Assembly: GCA_945877005.1 (NCBI GenBank)
Contig: CAMCQL010000025.1
Location: 1 to 13,972, forward strand
Length of the DNA stretch: 13,972 nucleotides
Source: Chryseobacterium gleum
GTDB lineage: Bacteria; Bacteroidota; Bacteroidia; Flavobacteriales_D; Crocinitomicaceae
Direction: 5' to 3'
The notes under the pieces were generated by a model. It was not told the DNA's origin and searched no databases. It saw only the letters and a program-made list of their open reading frames with translations. Both the position numbers and the translations under genes were made by a program. Position 1 is the stretch's first letter. Every line of letters begins with the position of its first letter. This document shows, piece after piece, positions 7,761 to 13,972 of this stretch.

Positions 7761-8729
7761 TTATTTTTTTTGTTTTGGTAGAGATGGAGTATGTTTATTA
7801 ATTCCTCCTGGTGCATTGTAATCTGATGGATCAATCCATTTATTTTCTACTTCCTCCTTTTGTTCTTCTCCCGTTAACGGATCAATGATTATTTTTGAAT
7901 ATGTTTTTTTTTCAGGATTATTAACAGTCACAACATCTTCATTTAATATCCATTTTCCATCATTAAATTCATACGCATCATATGACATATCAGGAACATA
8001 ATACTCATAAAACCCATTCATAGAGGGGTTTTCTGGAGATAAATGATCAAAAACTATTCTTGAAAAATTTCCTTCAAATCTCAATGTCATTGAAGACTTT
8101 ATAGAATATTCTAATATCACCCTTTTATCCATGGTTTTCTTGGATTGAAAAATTGGATCCCCAAGTTTTGCATGATTGCCACTTAATGATAGAACATCAA
8201 TAACTTTTAAATTACTCAAAGTCCCATTATTTCTCCATCCTAGTAATGTATATAGTTTTTTAGTCCCCTTTTTTATTGGAATAATCTTGTAATACAAGCA
8301 GCCATACCAATTCAATTCAGAATAAGTTTGATTCTCTCTTGTTAATTCACTTTTTTCAATTAATTCAACAACTTTATTTTTTTTTCTTCGTTTGCCTGGA
8401 CGAACAACAAAACAATAGAATTTATTTGATTTGTCAGACATTTCAACATTCCAAGAATAAATTTTCAAAGATTTGTCTGGACTAATTATAGCTCCTAATG
8501 TTGACAATTTTGGGAATAAATATAAAAACGATTCAGAATACTGAATCGTTTCTAATAATTGGACTCTAAATGTATTGTTTGCGTTTCTTCTATCTTCATC
8601 TGAAATTGAACTCCTGAGTGTTTTTAGAGATTTTTCTAATCTATCTTCAAAATAATGAATTAACGTGTCTTTTTGACAAGAAACGTTAAACCAATTAAAC
8701 AAAATCACTACCAATAGAATACTTTTCAT
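7761..8729 (-). CDS. Exported protein of unknown function, conserved type in Bacteroidota
   Basis: A 322-residue protein that I recognise only as resembling uncharacterised Bacteroidota proteins. An N-terminal signal sequence is visible (MKSILLVVILFNWFNVSCQ). Cleavage could fall before Q19; C18 is not in a good lipobox because N15 occupies the -3 position, so a lipoprotein is possible but not favoured. Conserved-looking blocks include residues 139-149 with WYGCLYYKI, LYTLLGW at 159-165, VIDVLSLSG near 176-184, FDHLSPENP at 227-235 and YYVPDMSYDAYEFNDGKW at 243-260. The C-terminus is proline- and lysine-rich. Location in the periplasm or outer-membrane side is inferred. It follows the ferredoxin gene by 44 bases. 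The coding strand contains two runs of nine A and one of eight. No enzymatic motif is seen. Confidence 0.8.
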   Translation of the reverse strand: MKSILLVVILFNWFNVSCQKDTLIHYFEDRLEKSLKTLRSSISDEDRRNANNTFRVQLLETIQYSESFLYLFPKLSTLGAIISPDKSLKIYSWNVEMSDKSNKFYCFVVRPGKRRKKNKVVELIEKSELTRENQTYSELNWYGCLYYKIIPIKKGTKKLYTLLGWRNNGTLSNLKVIDVLSLSGNHAKLGDPIFQSKKTMDKRVILEYSIKSSMTLRFEGNFSRIVFDHLSPENPSMNGFYEYYVPDMSYDAYEFNDGKWILNEDVVTVNNPEKKTYSKIIIDPLTGEEQKEEVENKWIDPSDYNAPGGINKHTPSLPKQKK

Positions 8730-8773
8730 TTCAATTGTTATTAGTAGGATAACCGCTAAAATTCACATTTATT

Positions 8774-9121
8774 TTACAAATGCATGAAATTCTTTTTTGC
8801 AGTTAATTCCTCTTCGGTTTCTCTGTAATCAGGATCGTCTACACAGCAATCAACTGGACAAACAGCAGCACATTGAGGCTCGTCATGAAAACCTACACAT
8901 TCAGTACATTTATCTGTAACGATATAATATACATCCATATTTTTTGGTTCAAAAGCGTTTTGTGCGTCAATTTCATTTCCATCCAATGTTGTGATTGCAC
9001 CTGCTAAATTCGTACCGTCCGAATATTTCCATTCAGCACCACCTTCATAGATAGCGTTATTTGGACACTCTGGTTCACATGCACCACAGTTGATGCACTC
9101 GTCTGTAATAATTATTGCCAT
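8774..9121 (-). CDS. Dicluster 4Fe-4S ferredoxin
   Basis: A small, acidic cytoplasmic electron carrier of 115 residues. The first cluster motif is C9-xx-C12-xx-C15-xxx-C19 (CINCGACEPECP); the second is C72-xx-C75 followed after an eight-residue loop by C84-xxx-C88, with further cysteines C92 and C93. In this ferredoxin class each cluster takes its last ligand from the opposite motif. The 50-residue middle insertion (residues about 25-70) between the cluster motifs is normal for the Bacteroidota version. It follows glmM by 11 bases and is likely co-transcribed with it, but no redox partner is encoded in the window, so the electron donor and acceptor are unknown. Confidence 0.93.
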   Translation of the reverse strand: MAIIITDECINCGACEPECPNNAIYEGGAEWKYSDGTNLAGAITTLDGNEIDAQNAFEPKNMDVYYIVTDKCTECVGFHDEPQCAAVCPVDCCVDDPDYRETEEELTAKKNFMHL

Positions 9122-9132
9122 ACTAATTCAAA

Positions 9133-10518
9133 TTAACAAAGTTCTTTAATCTCGTTTATTATTTTATCTGCAAACCTATTCGCATTTTCCAACGTATCAC
9201 TCTCAGAATAAACACGGATAATAGGCTCTGTATTGCTTTTTCGAAGATGAACCCATTCGTCACCTATATAAATTTTAACTCCATCAATCGTACTGATTTC
9301 TTCTTCAGCATATTTACGGGCCATTTTTTCAAGAATTAAATCAACATTAACTGCTGGAGTAAGCTCTATTTTATTTTTAGAAATTACGTACTTAGGGTAA
9401 CTATCTCTCAATTCAGATACTTTGCATTTTTTTATTGCTAAATCAGATAAAAACAAGGCTATTCCTACTAAAGCATCTCTTCCATAATGAGATTCAGGAT
9501 AGATAATACCACCGTTTCCTTCACCTCCAATCACCGCATTTTTCTCTTTCATCATTGTTACTACGTTCACCTCACCTACAGCAGCAGCATAATAATTCTG
9601 ATTTTTTGATTCCGTGACATCTCTCAATGCTTTGGTAGACGACAAATTAGATACAGTAGCACCAGGAGTGTGATCTAATACATAATTTGCAACAGCTACT
9701 AAGGTATATTCTTCTCCAAACATAGTCCCATCTTCACATACCATCGCTAAACGATCGACATCTGGATCAACTGTAATACCTAGATCTGCTTTTTCAATTA
9801 AAATTCTATTGGATAAGTCTTGTAAATGCTCCGGTAATGGCTCTGGATTATGAGGGAAATGTCCTGTTGGTTCACAATACAATTCAACAATTTGTTTTAC
9901 ACCTAAAGCAGTCAACAAAGCAGGAACAAAAATCCCACCTGTCGAGTTTACAGCATCAACAACAATTTTAAAATTAGCAGCTTCAATAGCCGCTTTATTC
10001 ACTAATTTAAGGTCTAAAATACTTTGAATGTGTTTTTCAAGATATGTATCATCTTTTTTAACAGTACCGAGATCATCAACATCTGAAAATTCAAAATCAT
10101 CGGACGCAGCCAAACGAATTACTTCTTCTCCCTCTAGGCCAGAAATAAATTCACCTTTACTATTTAACAATTTTAAAGCATTCCATTGTTTTGGATTGTG
10201 ACTTGCAGTTAAAATAATACCCCCGTCTGCCTGTTCAAGAGGAACAGCAATTTCAACAGTTGGAGTTGTAGACAATCCTAAATCAACCACATCAATTCCT
10301 AAACCAATTAATGTATTTATTACTAAAGCACTAATCATTTCTCCAGAGATACGGGCATCTCTACCAACTACTATTTTTGCTTTTTTTGATGGATTTAAAG
10401 ATTTAATCCAAGATCCATAGGCAGCAGCAAACTTAACAGTATCAATTGGAGTTAATCCTTGATCAACTTTTCCACCAATTGTACCTCGAATGCCTGAAAT
10501 CGATTTAATGAGTGTCAT
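9133..10518 (-). CDS. glmM: Phosphoglucosamine mutase
   Basis: Interconverts glucosamine-6-phosphate and glucosamine-1-phosphate, on the route to UDP-GlcNAc for peptidoglycan and lipopolysaccharide. The 461-residue protein has all four alpha-D-phosphohexomutase sites: the phosphoserine loop TASHNP with S106, the metal-binding loop DPDVDR (D251, D253, D255), the sugar-specificity loop GGEGNGG at 331-337, and the phosphate-binding RKSNTEPIIRVYSES at 426-440. The N-terminal SGIRGTIGG is also typical. The loop sequences favour GlmM over phosphomannomutase or phosphoglucomutase, although Bacteroidota members of the superfamily can be promiscuous. It begins five bases after the ribH stop and ends 11 bases before the ferredoxin, hence inside an operon of mixed function. 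Confidence 0.92.
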   Translation of the reverse strand: MTLIKSISGIRGTIGGKVDQGLTPIDTVKFAAAYGSWIKSLNPSKKAKIVVGRDARISGEMISALVINTLIGLGIDVVDLGLSTTPTVEIAVPLEQADGGIILTASHNPKQWNALKLLNSKGEFISGLEGEEVIRLAASDDFEFSDVDDLGTVKKDDTYLEKHIQSILDLKLVNKAAIEAANFKIVVDAVNSTGGIFVPALLTALGVKQIVELYCEPTGHFPHNPEPLPEHLQDLSNRILIEKADLGITVDPDVDRLAMVCEDGTMFGEEYTLVAVANYVLDHTPGATVSNLSSTKALRDVTESKNQNYYAAAVGEVNVVTMMKEKNAVIGGEGNGGIIYPESHYGRDALVGIALFLSDLAIKKCKVSELRDSYPKYVISKNKIELTPAVNVDLILEKMARKYAEEEISTIDGVKIYIGDEWVHLRKSNTEPIIRVYSESDTLENANRFADKIINEIKELC

Positions 10519-10523
10519 ACTAA

Positions 10524-11015
10524 TTATTCAAAAGATTTTTTTAACTCTATCATTTTTAAACATGCAATTGCACATTCAACACCTTTATTGCCATGGATTC
10601 CTCCAGACCTATCGATGGATTGTTGAAGCGTATTATCTGTCAGCACACAAAACGATACGGGTGAATTATACTCCAACATAACTTTCATTAACCCGTCAGT
10701 TGTTCCCTTACATACAAAATCAAAATGCTTTGTCTCCCCTTGAATAACTACCCCAATAGCTACAACACCATCAATATCAGTATTATCTAACATAAATTGA
10801 GCAGCTAATGGGAGCTCAAAAGCACCAGGGACAAATCGAACTAAAATATTTTCTTCTGGAACATTATTGTCTAATAATGTTTGTTTTGCTCCAGCTAAAA
10901 GATTTAAAGTGATCGAATCATTCCATTCTGAAACAACAATGCCGATTTTAAAATCGGCACCATTTGGAATGTTATCTTTCGAGTATTCGGATAAATTTTT
11001 TAAATAAGTAGCCAC
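10524..11015 (-). CDS. ribH: 6,7-dimethyl-8-ribityllumazine synthase
   Basis: Condenses 5-amino-6-ribitylaminouracil with 3,4-dihydroxy-2-butanone 4-phosphate, the penultimate riboflavin step; usually forms pentamers or 60-subunit capsids. The 163-residue protein shows SEWNDSIT at 29-36 (substrate-stacking W31), VPGAFELP at 62-69, IGVVIQGETKHFDFV at 87-101 with catalytic H97, and SIDRSGG...GNKGVE at 133-147. The start is a GTG (11013-11015) that overlaps the TAG stop of the TPR gene by one base, and the next in-frame methionine is residue 75, so the GTG is well supported. The overlap implies coupled translation. No other rib genes are in the window. Confidence 0.96.
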   Translation of the reverse strand: MATYLKNLSEYSKDNIPNGADFKIGIVVSEWNDSITLNLLAGAKQTLLDNNVPEENILVRFVPGAFELPLAAQFMLDNTDIDGVVAIGVVIQGETKHFDFVCKGTTDGLMKVMLEYNSPVSFCVLTDNTLQQSIDRSGGIHGNKGVECAIACLKMIELKKSFE

Positions 11016-11656
11016 TACTTTACAATTTTATTTGATGTTCTTGCGATGTATTTGTCAATTGCTTTTGAATTTGAAAAATTCAAGTAATTGCTTTTGATTC
11101 GTGTATACAATTCTGAAGCCTTTTCAAAATCATTTAATTTTTCAGCAATTAAAGCAGCTTTGAATAAAAATTCAGGAGAAGTTTTTTCGTTTGCATTTAA
11201 TTCAGCAGCTTCAATGTATAAATCCATTGCTTTATCAAACTTCTTTAACTCTGAATAACAATCACCTTGTAAACCTAATCGGTAAACAGAAAGATATGTA
11301 TCTTCAAAATCAGTTCCTTCAAGTTGCTCTATCGCTTTTAAAAACAAACCTTTAGTCATGAATTGACGCGCCAAAACAAATTGTGCTAATTCACCACCTG
11401 TTTTTCCATCGTATTTTTTAACTGCAGATTCTAATTCTTGAATTGCAAGATCAGTAGAATCTTTAGAAGCATAATTCAAACCAGCCCAATAGGCATCTTT
11501 CGATTTTTCATTGGACGGAGTCCAAATAAATTGATAATAAGCAATATACAAAATAAAACCACCCAATAATGCCGCACTCGTGTACGTTATTAACCTAAGT
11601 TGTTTGTTTTCAGATAATTGATTTTTAAAATCTTTAAAAGTAAAATTATTAAGCAT
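11015..11656 (-). CDS. Membrane-anchored tetratricopeptide-repeat protein
   Basis: A 213-residue protein with a short charged cytoplasmic N-terminus, one membrane helix at about 22-44 (ITYTSAALLGGFILYIAYY) and a soluble C-terminal helical-repeat domain, presumably periplasmic. Three to four TPR-like units can be drawn: residues 53-82, 88-117, 125-154 (LQGDCYSELKKFDKAMDLY) and 163-193 (LIAEKLNDFEKASELYTRI). The layout resembles YfgM-type ancillary proteins of the Sec/periplasmic chaperone network, but no functional residue identifies a partner, so the role stays open. It is coupled to ribH by a TAGTG overlap, a neighbour relation I believe to be common in Bacteroidota. Its ATG is directly preceded by an A-rich leader including eight A residues. 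Confidence 0.82.
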   Translation of the reverse strand: MLNNFTFKDFKNQLSENKQLRLITYTSAALLGGFILYIAYYQFIWTPSNEKSKDAYWAGLNYASKDSTDLAIQELESAVKKYDGKTGGELAQFVLARQFMTKGLFLKAIEQLEGTDFEDTYLSVYRLGLQGDCYSELKKFDKAMDLYIEAAELNANEKTSPEFLFKAALIAEKLNDFEKASELYTRIKSNYLNFSNSKAIDKYIARTSNKIVK

Positions 11657-11678
11657 TTTTTTTCTTATTTTATTCCCA

Positions 11679-11686
11679 CAAAAATA
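11679..11686 (-). promoter_or_regulatory. Possible -7 promoter element ahead of the TPR-ribH-glmM-ferredoxin run
   Basis: The minus strand reads TATTTTTG, an exact TAnnTTTG match, about 22 bases before the TPR gene's ATG. A TTTG lies upstream at 11700-11697, but only ten bases separate the two, too close for a standard promoter. Placement in the 76-base gap after porQ is where a promoter would be expected; the missing -33 element keeps this tentative. Confidence 0.25.
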
Positions 11687-11732
11687 ACTAATTTTTCAAA
11701 TAATTATTGTATTCGTTAAAAAATGAAGCAAA

Positions 11733-12800
11733 TCAAATGATTATTCCTGTTTTTCTTTTCCATTCATTCAAATTTAATTGAATGGTTATTCCGTTGTATG
11801 ATCCGCTTGCTGCCATGCGTTTGAACCCATAATCAATTGAAAATCTTTGAAAGGACAATCCAAAACCAAATGATAATCCAGAAAAAGAAGGATTAGTTAT
11901 GATACCATTATTTTGACGAGAATAAAAATTATACCCACATCTAATCTCAACTGATTTCCCCAACAAAATTTCTGCTTGAGGCACAATGTGTTGAGCTATT
12001 TTTTCAAAAAAGGATACTTTTTCAGGTAATATCCTTTCACCTGTCATTAAATCTGTTTCACCTTTTTCATTTGGATTAAAATAAGAAATATCAAATTTAT
12101 TTAAATGATGTAAGAAGATAGAAAAACGAAAAGGTGCATATTTTAATTTATGAGAAATTGCGGCTTGGATTTCAAATGGAAGTACACCTAATTGATAGGA
12201 AGATTGCATAATCTTTTGAGCTCCCATATTTTTTACAATTCCAGCTATAGAGGTGTTTTCATTCATCAACCAAGTAGCAGAAAAATCAACTCCAAATCCA
12301 AGTTGCGCTTGATTCAAATAAAATCCACCTACTAAAGTAGCTTGACAACCGAAAGAAAGCTTTGGTGATAATTTATAAGCAATACCATGACTTAACATTA
12401 TATCCATAGGATTAAATGTCCCTATAACAGTTCCTGTTACATCTGTTTCTTTCATCCTACCATAATTTACATATCTTAATGAGGATAATTGATATAGATT
12501 TCGTTCTTTATTTAATAGTGACCCATAACTTATCATGCCGTATTGAACACCGATAGGTTGAACGATTTGACTAATGGATAATTTATTAACATCCAAACTA
12601 TTAATTAGCGATGAATTTGACACACCCACAGAGTTGTCGTTACTTACTACTGAGAAAAAACTTCCTCCAAGAGCTAAAGAACGTGCATTGTAAAATGCAT
12701 CAAGACTACTAAATGTAAAACTTCCAAAAGATTGAGAAAAAAAAGACAATGAGTTAAAACTCAATAGTAAACACAAACAATATTTGTAAATTTGACTCAA
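11733..12800 (-). CDS. porQ: Type IX secretion system protein PorQ
   Basis: Outer-membrane protein related to PorV, thought to anchor PorZ in the surface attachment complex (PorU/V/Q/Z) that processes and tethers type IX cargo proteins. The 355-residue sequence has a signal peptide ending SFFS before Q23, then the PorQ-like N-terminal block FSSLDAFYNARSLALGG (residues 30-46), repeated amphipathic beta-strands, PFRFSIFLHHLNKFDISY near 222-239, the loop TDLMTGERILPEK, and a C-terminal GLSFGFGLSFQRFSIDYGF region. The start is inferred as TTG at 12798-12800: the frame closes at a TAA 18 bases upstream, there is no in-frame ATG or GTG before the signal peptide core, and K6 is needed as its positive N-region. 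It lies 30 bases after the E1 gene. Family call is good but made by eye. Confidence 0.82.
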   Translation of the reverse strand: MSQIYKYCLCLLLSFNSLSFFSQSFGSFTFSSLDAFYNARSLALGGSFFSVVSNDNSVGVSNSSLINSLDVNKLSISQIVQPIGVQYGMISYGSLLNKERNLYQLSSLRYVNYGRMKETDVTGTVIGTFNPMDIMLSHGIAYKLSPKLSFGCQATLVGGFYLNQAQLGFGVDFSATWLMNENTSIAGIVKNMGAQKIMQSSYQLGVLPFEIQAAISHKLKYAPFRFSIFLHHLNKFDISYFNPNEKGETDLMTGERILPEKVSFFEKIAQHIVPQAEILLGKSVEIRCGYNFYSRQNNGIITNPSFSGLSFGFGLSFQRFSIDYGFKRMAASGSYNGITIQLNLNEWKRKTGIII

Positions 12801-12830
12801 TGCAACACGTTCAAATTAGTAGTATTCAAA

Positions 12831-13972
12831 TTAATAATTGAGTATTTTTTCTATCGCTAGTGCAACTTTGCTTGAATTAGTCAACAATTCTGCTTCCAAA
12901 ATGGAGTTTAATGGAATTGCTGGAGTATCTACAGAACCTACTATTCCGATTGGTGCATCTAAGAAATTAAAATTATCTCGTTGAATTCTCCCTGCAAGTC
13001 CTAACGTAAAACTAGCCTCTTCTGATTCCTCTGTTACCAAAATTACCTTACCATGCGTTCTTGACACACGATTGATACATTCATGATCCAATGGATTCAA
13101 TGTTCTCAAATCGATAATCTCAACGAGTCCTTCCCATTTCTTTGAAGCTTCCAACGACCAATACACCCCTCTACCATACGTGATGATAACACAACTGTTT
13201 CCATTATCAATTGCAGATGATTCAGCCGCTTGAACTTGTCTTGCTTTCCCAAAAGGGATTACATAATTTTCATCCGGTTCAATAGACATTGCTCCTTCAG
13301 TACCGGGAATTTTTGACCAATACAAGCCCTTGTGTTCCAAAATCACGACTGGGTTAGGGTCATAAAAAGCAGATTTTAACAATCCTTTTAAATCAGCACC
13401 TGTTGAAGGATAAGCAATTTTAATTCCTCTTATATTGGTTAAGACAGATTCAACACTAGATGAATGGTAAGGTCCTCCTGAGCCATATGCACCGATAGGA
13501 ACACGAATGATACAACTAACAGGCCATTTTCCATTGGACAAATAATAAGACCTACTTACTTCAGTAAATAATTGGTTGAGTCCCGGCCAAATATAGTCAG
13601 CAAACTGAACTTCAACAATAGGCTTTAACCCTACAGCAGACATACCTACCGTACTTCCGATAATAAATGCCTCTTGAATTGGTGTATTAAAAACACGTTG
13701 GTCTCCAAATGTTTGAGCTAAGGTTGCTGCCTCTCTAAATACTCCACCTAATCTTCCTCCAACATCCTGTCCATAAAGTAAAGCTTCTGGATGTTTGTGC
13801 ATTAATTCTCGCACAGCAAATAAAGCACTGTCCACCATTACAGTTTTCTTTTTTCCTTCAGGTGCTCTCACTCCTACTTCTTCAGTAATAGGTGAAGGTG
13901 CAAAAATATAATCTTGTATCGAGGACGGTATAGGATCAGGTGCATCTAAAGCTTTATCGTAATCATTTGCAA
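12831..13972 (-). CDS. 2-oxo acid dehydrogenase E1, beta half of a probable alpha/beta fusion (5' end cut by window)
   Basis: Thiamine-diphosphate-dependent decarboxylating component of a pyruvate- or branched-chain-type dehydrogenase complex. The frame is open to the window edge, giving 379 visible residues. A GTG at 13869-13871 could be taken as the start, but 33 in-frame codons precede it, reading as a Pro/Asp-rich linker (ALDAPDPIP, then FAPSPITEEVG); this suits an E1-alpha domain joined to E1-beta. The beta part shows LLYGQDVGGRLGGVF, the cofactor-activating glutamate in NTPIQEAF (codon 13673-13671), FADYIWPGLNQL, GPYHSSSVES, and the transketolase C-terminal domain (VIITYGRG, EIIDLRTLNPLD, VTEESEE). 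Single-chain E1 proteins of this type are known in Bacteroidota. Substrate is uncertain between pyruvate and branched-chain 2-oxo acids. Confidence 0.88.
   Translation of the reverse strand, partial: ANDYDKALDAPDPIPSSIQDYIFAPSPITEEVGVRAPEGKKKTVMVDSALFAVRELMHKHPEALLYGQDVGGRLGGVFREAATLAQTFGDQRVFNTPIQEAFIIGSTVGMSAVGLKPIVEVQFADYIWPGLNQLFTEVSRSYYLSNGKWPVSCIIRVPIGAYGSGGPYHSSSVESVLTNIRGIKIAYPSTGADLKGLLKSAFYDPNPVVILEHKGLYWSKIPGTEGAMSIEPDENYVIPFGKARQVQAAESSAIDNGNSCVIITYGRGVYWSLEASKKWEGLVEIIDLRTLNPLDHECINRVSRTHGKVILVTEESEEASFTLGLAGRIQRDNFNFLDAPIGIVGSVDTPAIPLNSILEAELLTNSSKVALAIEKILNY

Noticed and set aside
10490..10681. Plus-strand open frame across the glmM/ribH junction
   Set aside because: Antisense to two recognised genes, short, with no family resemblance.
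11683..11708. A+T-only hairpin after porQ (8-base arms TAGTTATT and AATAATTA, loop of 10)
   Set aside because: The stem is weak, has a G-T wobble and no G-C-rich part, and overlaps the candidate -7 element; it is not convincing as a rho-independent terminator.
1..13972. Defence island, mobile element, prophage, CRISPR or toxin-antitoxin system
   Set aside because: Every gap is under 100 bases, nearly all genes are conserved housekeeping families on one strand, and no transposase, integrase, repeat array or toxin-like pair was seen.

Overview
The window is a stretch of bacterial chromosome from the Bacteroidota, most likely a flavobacterium-like member (Flavobacteriales; family not determinable from the sequence alone). 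The evidence is the gene content: a PorQ homologue of the type IX secretion system, a DUF5683 protein and a WbqC-family protein beside parB, dapB and lepB, a DUF3276/PUR-type protein, the long Bacteroidota form of signal peptidase I, and a fused 2-oxo acid dehydrogenase E1. Base composition is strongly A+T-rich, there are almost no Shine-Dalgarno sequences, and at least one promoter matches the Bacteroidota TTTG / TAnnTTTG pattern. All sixteen genes lie on the minus strand, so transcription runs from high to low coordinates. The genes below are listed in that order.

Positions 13972-11733: the 3' part of a thiamine-diphosphate 2-oxo acid dehydrogenase E1 gene (alpha/beta fusion inferred, cut by the window edge), then porQ, which seems to start at a TTG codon. 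Positions 11656-8774: a tight run of four genes, namely a membrane-anchored TPR protein, ribH (riboflavin pathway, GTG start overlapping the TPR stop), glmM (peptidoglycan/aminosugar precursor) and a dicluster 4Fe-4S ferredoxin. Positions 8729-7761: an exported protein of unknown function with several long poly-A tracts in its coding strand.

Positions 7696-1887: a long run of PUR-family nucleic-acid-binding protein, parA, parB, DUF5683 protein, dapB, lepB and WbqC-family protein, with short gaps or start/stop overlaps at most junctions. This joins chromosome segregation (ParAB), lysine/diaminopimelate synthesis (DapB), export processing (LepB) and two poorly understood envelope-associated families. 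Positions 1805-1: a TauE/SafE-type permease and a class I/II PLP aminotransferase cut off at the window start.

No RNA genes, mobile elements, CRISPR arrays, prophage genes, long repeats or rho-independent terminators were recognised. No intergenic gap exceeds 100 bases. This is core chromosome with conserved gene order. I see no defence island or new multi-gene system, so the findings are refinements (start codons, a fusion, promoter candidates, homopolymer tracts, unknown proteins) and not a dramatic discovery.
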